From NCBI GenBank assembly GCA_037388705.1, contig JARRJY010000020.1, positions 1 to 27,069 of the forward strand: a DNA stretch of 27,069 nucleotides. The letters are read 5' to 3'. The translations under genes and the position numbers were made by a program. Positions within the stretch are counted from its first letter, which is position 1; each line of letters begins with the position of its first letter. Origin of the DNA: JARRJY01 sp037388705 (lineage in GTDB: Bacteria > Pseudomonadota > Gammaproteobacteria > UBA6429 > Thiohalophilaceae). Shown here piece after piece: positions 1-7,632 of the stretch. The notes under the pieces were generated by a model. The model ran no database searches and had not been told where the DNA came from. It worked only from the letters and a program-made list of their open reading frames with translations.

Positions 1-478
1 CCGAATTTTCAGCAATATTGCCACCGATGGTGCAGGCAATCGGTGATGAAGGATCCGGGGCATAATATAGACCGTGCTTTTCTGCTGCCTGTGAAATGGC
101 CAGGTTTCGTACGCCAGGTTGTACTTTCGCAGTCCTGTTAACCGGATCAATACCAATAATCTCGGTAAAGCGAGACAGGCTTAGTAAGACACCTTTTTCC
201 AGTGGCAAGGCACCACCCGACAGGCCGGTTCCTGCACCTCTTGCAACGACTGGAATTTTTTCCCTGTAACAGGTGCGTAATATTTCCTGAACCTGTTCAA
301 TGGTCCCGGGTAGTACTACCAGCCAGGGTAACTGACGATATGCCGACAAGCCATCACATTCATATGGACGCAATTCTTCATCTTCAGAAAGAATATACTG
401 AGCCGGTAAAATTTTCTTCAGCTTGTTGATCAAGCTGTTTCGTTCTGCATAACTGCTATTATGTAATGCTTGTGACAT
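1..478 (-). CDS. glcD: Glycolate oxidase FAD-linked subunit GlcD, N-terminal part (cut by window edge)
   Basis: Reading the minus strand from the ATG at 478-476 gives 159 codons with no stop, running off the left edge. The translation carries the N-terminal FAD-binding (FAD_binding_4, PCMH-type) fold: a YECDGLSAYR segment at about residues 39-48, the ARGAGTGLSGGALPLEKGV pyrophosphate-binding loop, and further on QPGVRNLAISQA and YYAPDPSS followed by GGNIAEN. These blocks match E. coli GlcD closely, which I recall well. The family oxidises glycolate to glyoxylate as part of a GlcDEF complex and passes electrons to the membrane quinone pool. The partner genes glcE and glcF would lie to the left of the window and cannot be seen. 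The gene is divergent from hslR, with 84 bp between the two starts. A lactate or other 2-hydroxyacid dehydrogenase of the same family is the main alternative. Confidence 0.92.
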   Translation of the reverse strand, partial: MSQALHNSSYAERNSLINKLKKILPAQYILSEDEELRPYECDGLSAYRQLPWLVVLPGTIEQVQEILRTCYREKIPVVARGAGTGLSGGALPLEKGVLLSLSRFTEIIGIDPVNRTAKVQPGVRNLAISQAAEKHGLYYAPDPSSPIACTIGGNIAENS

Positions 479-527
479 GACGGGCATCATACCTTGCGGT
501 AAGGTTTATCTCCAGAGCTGAAGGGGC

Positions 528-533
528 TATCAT
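528..533 (+). promoter_or_regulatory. Possible -10 element for hslR
   Basis: TATCAT at 528-533 matches five of six sigma-70 -10 positions and lies about 30 bp before the hslR start. A poor -35 candidate, TTTATC at 505-510, sits 17 bp upstream. The call rests only on this fit and on the need for a promoter in the short divergent gap. Confidence 0.25.
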
Positions 534-562
534 TTTCGGGTAAACATTAGGGTTTTAACCAG

Positions 563-967
563 TTGAGTAATAAAAATACATTAACAAAAGTCCGTATTGA
601 TAAGTGGTTGTGGGCTGCACGCTTTTTTAAAACACGTGTCCTGGCAACAGAGGCGATTAATGGTGGGCATGTGCACGTTAATAGTCAACGTATTAAACCT
701 GCAAGGACTATTAACATTGGTGATGAAGTGGTTATCACCAGGCCACCCTATACGTATGTTGTTGAAGTATTAGCCTTATCGGAAAAACGTGGGCCGGCTG
801 CCCAGGCAAGATTGTTATACCAGGAAACTGAACAAAGCCAGCAGAAAAGAGAATTGTTACGTGAACAGATTCGTCTGCAAGCGGCCAACAATCCGTCACC
901 CAGCAAGCGGCCAGATAAACAACAGCGTCGGAAAATTATCCGTTTCAAAAATATAAACGAGGTTTAA
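563..967 (+). CDS. hslR: Heat shock protein 15 (Hsp15), S4-domain RNA-binding protein
   Basis: The 134-residue product has an S4 RNA-binding domain near its N-terminus (residues about 10-70, with RIDKWLWAARFFKTR at 11-25 and later NGGHVHVN) and a basic C-terminal tail. Its length matches E. coli Hsp15 (133 aa). Hsp15 binds 50S subunits that still carry peptidyl-tRNA on a blocked nascent chain and helps recycle them. The only start that keeps the usual N-terminus is TTG at 563; no ATG is available upstream in frame near this point, and the ribosome-binding site is weak. The Nudix gene begins 6 nt after the stop, so the two are probably co-transcribed. Confidence 0.9.
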   Translation: MSNKNTLTKVRIDKWLWAARFFKTRVLATEAINGGHVHVNSQRIKPARTINIGDEVVITRPPYTYVVEVLALSEKRGPAAQARLLYQETEQSQQKRELLREQIRLQAANNPSPSKRPDKQQRRKIIRFKNINEV

Positions 968-973
968 GCAAAT

Positions 974-1411
974 ATGTCCAGACCTGTTACCCCATTATTA
1001 ACCGTCGATATCATAGTTGAGCTGGAAGATAATAATGAAAAACGCATTGTGCTCATCGAACGAAAAAATCCTCCATATGGCTGGGCATTGCCCGGCGGCT
1101 TTGTCGACGTGGGTGAAACCCTGGCTGATGCAGCAATTCGTGAAGCAAAAGAAGAAATCAGTCTCGACATTAACCTGGTAGCTTTACTGGGTTGTTATTC
1201 AAAACCTGGGCGTGATGTACGTGGACACACTGTAAGTGCTGTTTATATTGCTGAAGCAAAGGGCACACCTGTCGCGGCAGATGATGCAGCCAATGTTGCG
1301 GTGTTTAAACTTGATGAGCTGCCACTGGAACTGGCGTTTGATCACGCAACAATTCTTGGTGATTACAAGCGATTTTGTGAAAGCGGTGACGTGGCTCCGC
1401 TCACACGTTAA
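974..1411 (+). CDS. Nudix hydrolase
   Basis: The 145-residue protein contains a Nudix box in the order G42-x5-E48-x7-R56-E57-x2-E60-E61, the metal-binding signature of hydrolases that cleave nucleoside diphosphates linked to another group X. The penultimate conserved glycine of the box is Ser63 here, a mild deviation. The N-terminal strand pattern (LLTVDIIVEL, then VLIERKNPPYGWALPGGF) is typical of the ADP-ribose pyrophosphatase and 8-oxo-dGTP groups, but the substrate cannot be read from the sequence. The gene follows hslR by 6 nt. It is complete and in frame from the ATG at 974. Confidence 0.85.
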   Translation: MSRPVTPLLTVDIIVELEDNNEKRIVLIERKNPPYGWALPGGFVDVGETLADAAIREAKEEISLDINLVALLGCYSKPGRDVRGHTVSAVYIAEAKGTPVAADDAANVAVFKLDELPLELAFDHATILGDYKRFCESGDVAPLTR

Positions 1412-1432
1412 TGCACCATTTATGAATATGTT

Positions 1433-1461
1433 TTGCCCCACGCGGCTTGAAAATTTATAAT
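1433..1461 (+). promoter_or_regulatory. Sigma-70-like promoter for the thioredoxin gene
   Basis: A perfect -10 hexamer TATAAT lies at 1456-1461. TTGCCC (four of six -35 positions) is at 1433-1438, with a 17-bp spacer. Initiation near 1468 would give a leader of about 64 nt before the ATG at 1532. The fit is by eye only. Confidence 0.5.
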
Positions 1462-1531
1462 AAGTCCATATTTATTCATTTCAGGTAAAAGACCTGTCTG
1501 TATATGTCCGTAACTAAACCGGGAGTTTTTC

Positions 1532-1912
1532 ATGGCGACTGTTGATTTAACCAAAGACAATTTTGTCGATACTGTAACTAACAATGACTTTGTCATTATT
1601 GATTTCTGGGCGCCATGGTGTGGTCCTTGCCAGCAATTTGCCCCGGTATATACCGAAATGTCAGACAAATATCCTGATATCGTGTTTGCCAAGGTAAACA
1701 CAGAGGAAGAACAGGAGCTAGCCACACAGTTTAATGTTCGTTCCATTCCCACCCTGGCGATTTTCCGTGAACAGGTAATTCTTTACATGGAAGCAGGCGC
1801 CTTGCCACCACAAGCACTGGAAGAAATTATTGGTAAAGCCGGTGAACTGGATATGGCAGAAGTGAAAAAACAGATTGAAGATGAAGAGAAAAAACGTGCT
1901 GAAAACAGCTAA
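1532..1912 (+). CDS. Thioredoxin-family protein with charged C-terminal extension
   Basis: The 126-residue protein has the thioredoxin active site WCGPC (Cys30 and Cys33) after a VIIDFWAPWC strand, and the cis-proline segment SIPTL with Pro73. It lacks a signal peptide, so it should act in the cytoplasm as a dithiol reductant. It differs from classical thioredoxin 1 (about 108 aa) by a C-terminal extension of about 20 residues rich in Lys and Glu (KKQIEDEEKKRAENS at the end), which may be helical. It has its own likely promoter and is followed directly by a strong terminator, so it is probably a single-gene transcript. I would not call it trxA without seeing the rest of the genome. Confidence 0.88.
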   Translation: MATVDLTKDNFVDTVTNNDFVIIDFWAPWCGPCQQFAPVYTEMSDKYPDIVFAKVNTEEEQELATQFNVRSIPTLAIFREQVILYMEAGALPPQALEEIIGKAGELDMAEVKKQIEDEEKKRAENS

Positions 1913-1935
1913 TGCTTTTTCTTAATCAAAGATCA

Positions 1936-1965
1936 AAAAACGGGGACGACATGGTCCCCGTTTTT
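1936..1965. terminator. Bidirectional rho-independent terminator between the thioredoxin gene and moeA
   Basis: CGGGGAC at 1941-1947 pairs with GTCCCCG at 1954-1960 around a six-base loop. Five A precede the stem and five T follow it, so the element works in both directions between two convergent genes. Confidence 0.9.
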
Positions 1966-1982
1966 ATTTATCAGGAATGAAG

Positions 1983-3254
1983 TTATTTCATACCTTCAAA
2001 CGGTAACACTTCAACCCGTTCACCGGGTTCAACATTACCGGATTCAGCTGGCAGAATGATGAAACAATTGGCTTTGCTCATGCCACTTAGAATATGCGAT
2101 GCCTGCATTCCGGCACCGTCGACCACCAGGTCACCTTTATCATCACGATGCATGATGCCGCGTTGAAAATCGGTACGACCGGGCCGTTTCTTAAGGCCGG
2201 ATTTGCACGGGATTTCAAAAGTAAGCTGTGAAAAATCTGTTTGTCCCATCAAACGTCTTAATGCGGGCAGGGCGAAAATATAAAAGGTTGACATCACGGA
2301 TACCGGGTTGCCAGGTAAGCCAAAGAACACTGCATCATTGATTTTTCCCACCGCTAAAGGTTTGCCGGGTTTCATACGAATACGCCAGAAGTCTACCTCG
2401 CCAATTTTGTCCAGGGTTTGTTTAACGTAGTCAGCATCACCTACTGATACACCACCGGAAGTGAATACGGCATCTGCCAGGTTTGAAGCTTTAATGAATG
2501 CATCTTCTACAGCCTGTGGATCATCTTTTATTACACCCAGATCAATCACCTCAACACCCAGTTCGTTTAACATGCCAAACAGGGAGTAACGATTACTGTC
2601 ATAAATCTGGCCTTCTTCCAGTTTTTCACCAACCGGGCGTAATTCATCGCCGGTAGAAAAGAATGCCACCTTGAGCTTGCGTCTCACAGTTACGTCAGCG
2701 ACCCCCAGAGAAGCAAGCAATCCAAGTTCAGCGGGCCCGATAAATTTACCGGGTTGTAAAACAATACCTCCCTGTTGAATATCTTCACCGGCATGGCGCA
2801 CGTTTTGTCCTGCACAATGCCCTGTCACGATACGAATGGTATCGTTCTCACGTACCACGTGTTCCTGCATGATCACCGTATCAGCGCCTTCAGGCATCTG
2901 GGCACCGGTCATAATACGAATGCATTCGCCATCATTTACAGTTCCCTCGAAAGGTGTACCGGCAAAGGAGGTACCGATCACTTTTAATTCAACAGGATCG
3001 GTTTGTGGCAGGTCGGTGCCTTTGACAGCATAACCATCCATTGCTGAATTCATATACGGGGGTACATTGATGGGTGAGATTACTTCCTCAGCCAGGACAT
3101 GGTGCAAGGCGTCCATCAATCCCAGGGTCTGTGTTTCGCTAACGGGTTCTATGAAAGACTGTATGCGCTGCAGGGCATCCTCAACACTCAGTAGATCAGG
3201 CTGGCTGTCACAATCGATATTTACCGGGATTTCTTTGCTCATGAGAGGTTCCAT
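1983..3254 (-). CDS. moeA: Molybdopterin molybdenumtransferase MoeA
   Basis: The 423-residue protein inserts molybdate into adenylylated molybdopterin in the last common step of molybdenum-cofactor synthesis. Family features seen are the N-terminal DALHHVLAEEVISPINVPPY and NSAMDGYAVK segments, the ITGAQMPEGADTVIMQE segment, SGGVSVGDADYVK near residue 265, MKPGKPLAVG, and FFGLPGNPVSVM near residue 315. Its length is close to E. coli MoeA (411 aa). The start could be 3254 or the in-frame ATG at 3242 (MSKEIP); neither has a clear ribosome-binding site. It is the last gene of a minus-strand queG-mobA-mobB-moeA cluster and begins 31 nt after mobB. Confidence 0.95.
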   Translation of the reverse strand: MEPLMSKEIPVNIDCDSQPDLLSVEDALQRIQSFIEPVSETQTLGLMDALHHVLAEEVISPINVPPYMNSAMDGYAVKGTDLPQTDPVELKVIGTSFAGTPFEGTVNDGECIRIMTGAQMPEGADTVIMQEHVVRENDTIRIVTGHCAGQNVRHAGEDIQQGGIVLQPGKFIGPAELGLLASLGVADVTVRRKLKVAFFSTGDELRPVGEKLEEGQIYDSNRYSLFGMLNELGVEVIDLGVIKDDPQAVEDAFIKASNLADAVFTSGGVSVGDADYVKQTLDKIGEVDFWRIRMKPGKPLAVGKINDAVFFGLPGNPVSVMSTFYIFALPALRRLMGQTDFSQLTFEIPCKSGLKKRPGRTDFQRGIMHRDDKGDLVVDGAGMQASHILSGMSKANCFIILPAESGNVEPGERVEVLPFEGMK

Positions 3255-3285
3255 TGCGGTTTGAGTTTTGAGGAGCGCTATTATC

Positions 3286-3831
3286 CTAGAGAGGTAGCGA
3301 ATGATCCACCCCGGGATTATTTCGGTTGTGCCAGTCCAGGATAAATTCAGCGATGATTGCAGGGTTATCTAAATCAAGAACGGCAAGCCCGGAACTGATG
3401 CTCCCGGGATCATCAGTTGCCACGGCAATAATGTTCTTATCATGTGGATAGAAAAAAGGTTTATCTATTCCTTTTCTGTGTAGCTCAATCTTGGTAATGG
3501 CTTCATCACGAAAACCTTCAACCAGTATTAAATCCAGTTGTTGCTGATCCAGTTGCCGTAACATACTGTGAAAAGAAGCGTCATCCTGCCTGGGCGTTTC
3601 GGTTACCAGGCTCCAGCGATGGGGGCCGGCAAGCAAGGTCTGGGTTGCGCCTGCTTTGCGTAATTCATAACTGTCCTTGCCCGGTGTATCCAGCTCCACG
3701 TCATGATGGGAATGCTTGATCACTCCGATGCTCAGTCCCTTTTCTTTTAATAATGGAATAAGTTGTTTCAGTAAAGTGGTTTTACCGGTGCCACTGTATG
3801 CGGCGAAGCCAAGTACCGGGCATTCACTCAT
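3286..3831 (-). CDS. mobB: Molybdopterin-guanine dinucleotide biosynthesis adaptor MobB
   Basis: The 181-residue GTP-binding protein has a Walker A loop SGTGKTTL at residues 13-20 right after the VLGFAAY strand. The segment SIGVIKHSHHDVELDTPGKDS follows at about residues 41-61, and DLILVEGFRDEAITKIEL further on. All are hallmarks of MobB, which assists MobA in converting molybdopterin to the guanine dinucleotide cofactor. The open frame extends 48 codons upstream, but that part overlaps mobA in another frame. I chose the ATG at 3831 because it gives the family N-terminus and a length like E. coli MobB (175 aa). It overlaps the end of mobA by 8 nt, which suggests translational coupling. Confidence 0.92.
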   Translation of the reverse strand: MSECPVLGFAAYSGTGKTTLLKQLIPLLKEKGLSIGVIKHSHHDVELDTPGKDSYELRKAGATQTLLAGPHRWSLVTETPRQDDASFHSMLRQLDQQQLDLILVEGFRDEAITKIELHRKGIDKPFFYPHDKNIIAVATDDPGSISSGLAVLDLDNPAIIAEFILDWHNRNNPGVDHSLPL

Positions 3832-4447
3832 GAGAATTATCCTGTGAAGCGATAAAGTCTTGTAACTCGGCAAGAGTGTTAATGTTAATAAACTGCCTGT
3901 CCCCGTCTGCAAAGACCACTTCCAGTGGCTTCTGCTGACGAATCCACAACCCGGTTTTATGGCCATCGCTATCAAGAAAGTTCTTCAGGTTATCAGCCAA
4001 TGAACGGTGAATTAAACAGAAGACGGGTTGCAGGTACTTGCCATCACTGGCAACGGCAATTCGGTTAGGGTTTTCTGACAATTCACTGATGAAACGTTGT
4101 AACAGGTCATTTGGAAACAGCGGGGTATCACAGGGAACAGTGAGTAACCAGTCCGTCTCCATTTCTGTCAACGCGGCATACATGCCTGCCAGTGGTCCAG
4201 GAAAATCGCTATGCTGATCTGTGACCACCTTGATACCCAGTTGTTGATACCGATCCAGGCTGCGATTGGCACTGATCATAATATTATCAGTTTGCCGTCC
4301 AAGCCGTTTCAAGGTGTGTTCAATAAAGGGTTCGTCGTTGAGTTCTACCCACCCCTTATCTTCGCCGGCCATGCGCTGGCTACGACCACCGGAAAGAATC
4401 ACTGCGGTAACCTGGCCGGGTTGTGGTGGTATTGGTTGTTCAGTCAT
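3824..4447 (-). CDS. mobA: Molybdenum cofactor guanylyltransferase MobA
   Basis: The 207-residue nucleotidyltransferase carries the GTP-binding signature ILSGGRSQRMAGEDKG at about residues 17-32, GPLAGMYAAL at 84-93, and the metal-binding LTVPCDTPLFP with Asp106. It transfers GMP to Mo-molybdopterin to make Mo-bis-MGD, the form used by DMSO-reductase-family enzymes such as nitrate or formate oxidoreductases. Its presence implies such enzymes elsewhere in the genome. It lies 35 nt downstream of queG and its end overlaps mobB. Confidence 0.94.
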   Translation of the reverse strand: MTEQPIPPQPGQVTAVILSGGRSQRMAGEDKGWVELNDEPFIEHTLKRLGRQTDNIMISANRSLDRYQQLGIKVVTDQHSDFPGPLAGMYAALTEMETDWLLTVPCDTPLFPNDLLQRFISELSENPNRIAVASDGKYLQPVFCLIHRSLADNLKNFLDSDGHKTGLWIRQQKPLEVVFADGDRQFININTLAELQDFIASQDNSHE

Positions 4448-4482
4448 CGTTTTTTATTCTGCGAACTTAATGGCTTGTTTCA

Positions 4483-5562
4483 TTAATTATTATGCTGTTG
4501 TAATGCCCAGTCTATATGCTCGCGTACCATTTCACTGATCATTTCATGACTATTCTTGCCCGAGGCATTTTTACCCTTGTTCTTTAACGCGTTAATGACT
4601 TTTTCTGAAGTGGGTGCATTTCCCAGGGCGATGGCAATATTTCTTAACCAGCGTTGATAACCAATGCGCCTGATTGCTGATCCTTGAAAGTTGTGCAAAA
4701 AAGTATTTTCATCCCAGTTAAACAACTCAACCAGTGTAATATCATCCAGTCGATGGCGGGGCTGGAAATCAGTTTCCTGGCTTGTTTGCGCAAACCTGTT
4801 CCATGGGCAAACCAGTTGGCAGTCATCACATCCGTAAATACGATTTCCAATAGCCTTGCGAAATTCTTCCGGGATAGCACCTTTTAACTCAATGGTCAGG
4901 TAGGAAATACAACGACGCGCATCAACCACGTAAGGTTCAACAATAGCCTGTGTCGGGCAGGCTGTAATACATGAAGTACATTTGCCACAGTGGTTTGCTT
5001 CAGGCTGCTTTACAGGTAATGCAAAATCGATATAGATTTCACCCAGGAAAAACCAGGAGCCGGTTTTTTTATCTATCAGGTTACTGTGTTTACCAAGCCA
5101 GCCCAGGCCGGCTTTCTCGGCGATGGGTTTTTCCATTACCGGCGCAGAATCAACAAAAACGCGGTAACCAAATGGACCAACTTCTGCCTGGATATGATCA
5201 GCCAGCTTCTGCAGACGTTTTCTCAATAACTTGTGGTAATCACGTCCAAGGGCATAGCGAGAAACATATGCCTGTTGCGGATTTTGTAGTACTGCTTCAG
5301 CCTGCCTGGCATCAGGGTAATAATCCATACGGGCACTGATAATACTCACCGTGCCTGGCTCAAGTTCCGCAGGTCGGGTACGTTTTTTACCATGATGTGC
5401 CATCCAGTCCATGTCACCATGAAAACCCGCGTCCAGCCATTTTTGTAAATCAGCTTCCGTTTCAGACAGGTCAACATTGCTGACCCCGATGGATTGAAAG
5501 CCAAGCTCGCTTCCCCATTGCCTGATTTTATTAATAAGATGCTGTGAGTCCTTGCCTTTCAT
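4483..5562 (-). CDS. queG: Epoxyqueuosine reductase QueG
   Basis: The 359-residue protein catalyses the last step of queuosine synthesis in tRNA, reducing epoxyqueuosine to queuosine with a cobalamin cofactor and two [4Fe-4S] clusters. Both clusters' ligands are visible: CGKCTSCITACP at about residues 190-201 and GCDDCQLVCPW at about 239-249. FVDSAPVMEK at about 136-145 corresponds to the segment holding the catalytic aspartate of the family. A HEAT-like C-terminus is present (FQGSAIRRIGYQRWLRNIAI). It is divergent from nnr with 48 bp between the starts, the same arrangement as in E. coli, and it heads the cluster leading into mobA. Confidence 0.95.
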   Translation of the reverse strand: MKGKDSQHLINKIRQWGSELGFQSIGVSNVDLSETEADLQKWLDAGFHGDMDWMAHHGKKRTRPAELEPGTVSIISARMDYYPDARQAEAVLQNPQQAYVSRYALGRDYHKLLRKRLQKLADHIQAEVGPFGYRVFVDSAPVMEKPIAEKAGLGWLGKHSNLIDKKTGSWFFLGEIYIDFALPVKQPEANHCGKCTSCITACPTQAIVEPYVVDARRCISYLTIELKGAIPEEFRKAIGNRIYGCDDCQLVCPWNRFAQTSQETDFQPRHRLDDITLVELFNWDENTFLHNFQGSAIRRIGYQRWLRNIAIALGNAPTSEKVINALKNKGKNASGKNSHEMISEMVREHIDWALQQHNN

Positions 5563-5610
5563 CGGGGCAACTGGTATCCATTAGGTTTTACAAACTTAAT
5601 AATAACGCGT

Positions 5611-6991
5611 ATGAGCCAATTACCCCATAATCTTTATACCCCTGAACAGGTTCGTGAACTGGACAGTATTGCGATAAAAGAGCATGAAATTTCCGGCACA
5701 GTCCTGATGGAGCGAGCTGGAACTGCTGCTTTTAACTTGCTGCTACAACGCTGGCCAGAGGTAAAAACGATTACTGTTTTATGTGGTACTGGCAATAACG
5801 GCGGTGATGGTTTTGTCATTGCACGACTGGCCCATGAAAAACAATACCAGGTAAAGGTATTCCAGTTAGGTGATGCCAGCCATATCCAGGGCGATGCACT
5901 GGCTGCTTTACAGCGACTGGAAGGTGCCGGTGTTTCGGTAGAAGCCTGGACCAGCTCAGAAGCATTGACTGATACCGATGTGATTGTCGATGCGTTGCTT
6001 GGCACTGGTTTTGAAGGGGATGTACGTGATGATTTTAAACAGGCCATAAATGCGGCCAATAACAGTAAGGCTGGCATCCTGGCAATTGATGTGCCTTCCG
6101 GTTTGAATGCGGAAACGGCCGGTGTGGCCAGTGCGGTAATCAAGGCCAATGTCACTATTAGTTTTATAGGTATGAAACAGGGCCTGTTTACGGGTAAGGC
6201 AAGAAATGTTTGCGGTGAACTGGTGTTCGATGATCTCCGGGTTCCTGAAACGATTTATGAAAAGCAAACACCCAGTGCGCAATTGATCGATTACGAGCAG
6301 CTAAAAGGATTGCTAACAAAAAGAGCCCCCTGTGCACACAAAGGTCAGTTTGGTCATGTACTGATCATTGGTGGTGATTATGGAATGTCAGGTGCAGTAC
6401 GCATGGCCGGTGAAGCAGCACAACGTGTCGGGGCAGGCCTGGTAAGTATTGCCACGCGCAAGCATCATGCGGCGATTATCAGCAGTAGTCGACCTGAACT
6501 GATGTGCCATGGTGTCGAATTCGCCATCGATTTAAAGCCGTTACTGGAAAAGGCCACGGTTGTGGCAATTGGGCCCGGGCTAGGTACAAGCAAATGGGCT
6601 GAAGAACTTAAATCTGAAGTCATGACCACGGAATTGCCCATGGTCGTTGATGCCGATGCCATTAACCTGCTGGCAAAAGAAAAGTTTCGTCGAGAAAACT
6701 GGGTGTTAACACCACATCCCGGCGAAGCGGCCCGTTTACTGGATGTTACCTCCGGTGAAATTCAGAACAACCGTTTTGCCATGACACAGCAACTGGCCGA
6801 ACAGTTCAATGGCACCATTGTATTAAAAGGTGCCGGTACGCTTATTCTGAAACAGGGTACCGTTTGATGCGGCCAGGTTTGGGGTTTGTATCCATGCCAG
6901 GGCTGCCGATATGGCAGTCGGCAGTATTGGTGAGCGGGGATTGCTGGCCACTGATCTTATGTCGGGTTTACGTCGCCTGGTAAATCCCTGA
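5611..6991 (+). pseudogene. nnr: Bifunctional NAD(P)HX epimerase/dehydratase Nnr, damaged by an internal deletion
   Basis: The first 418 codons (5611-6867) cover the intact epimerase domain (YjeF_N), with GTGNNGGDGF around residues 59-68 and DALLGTGFEGD at 128-138. They also cover most of the ADP-dependent dehydratase domain (HKGQFGHVLIIGG, AIGPGLG, VVDADAINLLA, LTPHPGEAARLL). Translation then stops in TGA at 6865-6867 just after KQGTV. In the next frame, from about 6860 to 6991, the normal C-terminus resumes (DAARFGVCIHARAAD, then GERGLLATDL and LRRLVNP). What lies between in the family, including the GMxSGGMGDVLSG motif with its catalytic aspartate, is missing: about 35-40 codons, from comparison with E. 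coli Nnr (515 aa). The epimerase half could still work; the dehydratase half should not. An assembly error is the alternative to a real deletion. Confidence 0.85.
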
Positions 6992-7013
6992 AACAGTACT
7001 TTAAATTCTTGTT

Positions 7014-7478
7014 ATGGAATTCTTTTTACCTGATGAACCAGCAACCCTGAAACTAGGGGCTCGCCTGGCTGAGATATGCCCGGCCGGATCAACCATTTAT
7101 TTGCACGGCGAGCTTGGTACCGGCAAAACCACCCTGGTCAGGGGGTTTCTGCAGGCTCTTGGCCACAAGGATAAAGTCAAAAGCCCTACCTATACCATTG
7201 TTGAACCCTATGAACTCAAACAGGGGAAGCGCGTTTATCATTTCGATTTATATCGTCTGTCTGATGCCGAAGAACTGGAATACATGGGCATTCGCGATTA
7301 CCTGGACGAGGAAAGCTTTTGCCTGGTGGAGTGGCCCGAGCGGGGTGAGGGCATCCTGCCAGCAGCTAACCTGGAAATTTACCTGGACTACAGGGAGAAC
7401 GGTCGCCAGGCCCGGTTGCTGATTAATGGCCAGGATATTGACCATATTTTGTCAGCGCTTCATGGCTATTATGGTTAA
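7014..7478 (+). CDS. tsaE: tRNA threonylcarbamoyladenosine biosynthesis ATPase TsaE
   Basis: The 154-residue P-loop ATPase works with TsaB and TsaD to make t6A37 in tRNAs reading ANN codons. Visible family motifs are Walker A GELGTGKTT at 32-40, the switch segment SPTYTIVEPY, HFDLYRL, and VEWPERGEG near the C-terminus. Its length matches E. coli TsaE (153 aa). It starts 22 nt after the damaged end of nnr, keeping the usual nnr-tsaE order, and the intact frame shows that the lesion in nnr does not extend into it. Its stop codon lies inside a hairpin (7470-7490). Confidence 0.95.
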   Translation: MEFFLPDEPATLKLGARLAEICPAGSTIYLHGELGTGKTTLVRGFLQALGHKDKVKSPTYTIVEPYELKQGKRVYHFDLYRLSDAEELEYMGIRDYLDEESFCLVEWPERGEGILPAANLEIYLDYRENGRQARLLINGQDIDHILSALHGYYG

Positions 7479-7490
7479 AAAGTAACCATA
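7470..7490 (+). other. Stem-loop overlapping the tsaE stop codon
   Basis: TATGGTTA at 7470-7477 pairs perfectly with TAACCATA at 7483-7490 around a five-base loop. The tsaE TAA (7476-7478) sits at the top of the left arm. No T-run follows, so it is not a standard terminator. Confidence 0.45.
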
Positions 7491-7632
7491 TCAATAGCTT
7501 AGTCCTTCAATATTTAATGTAAAACTCTAGATTATTACGCTATCTATCTAAAAAATATAGAAAAAGTACTTGAAAAACCAGTTTCCCTGTGCAAAATTAT
7601 TAAAAAGAATTTATGAAAGGGGGGCACTGCTG

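Noticed and set aside
202..429. A 75-codon plus-strand open frame near the left edge
   Set aside because: It lies antisense to glcD, whose minus-strand frame is open through the region and matches the family throughout.
483..513. A promoter for glcD (TATGAT 17 bp after TGGAGA on the minus strand)
   Set aside because: The -10 would be 7 nt from the ATG, implying a leaderless transcript; the hexamer match alone is not enough.
5634..6155. A 173-codon open frame on the minus strand opposite nnr
   Set aside because: Its translation is Ser/Ala/Pro-rich with no family features, and the plus strand encodes a clear epimerase domain.
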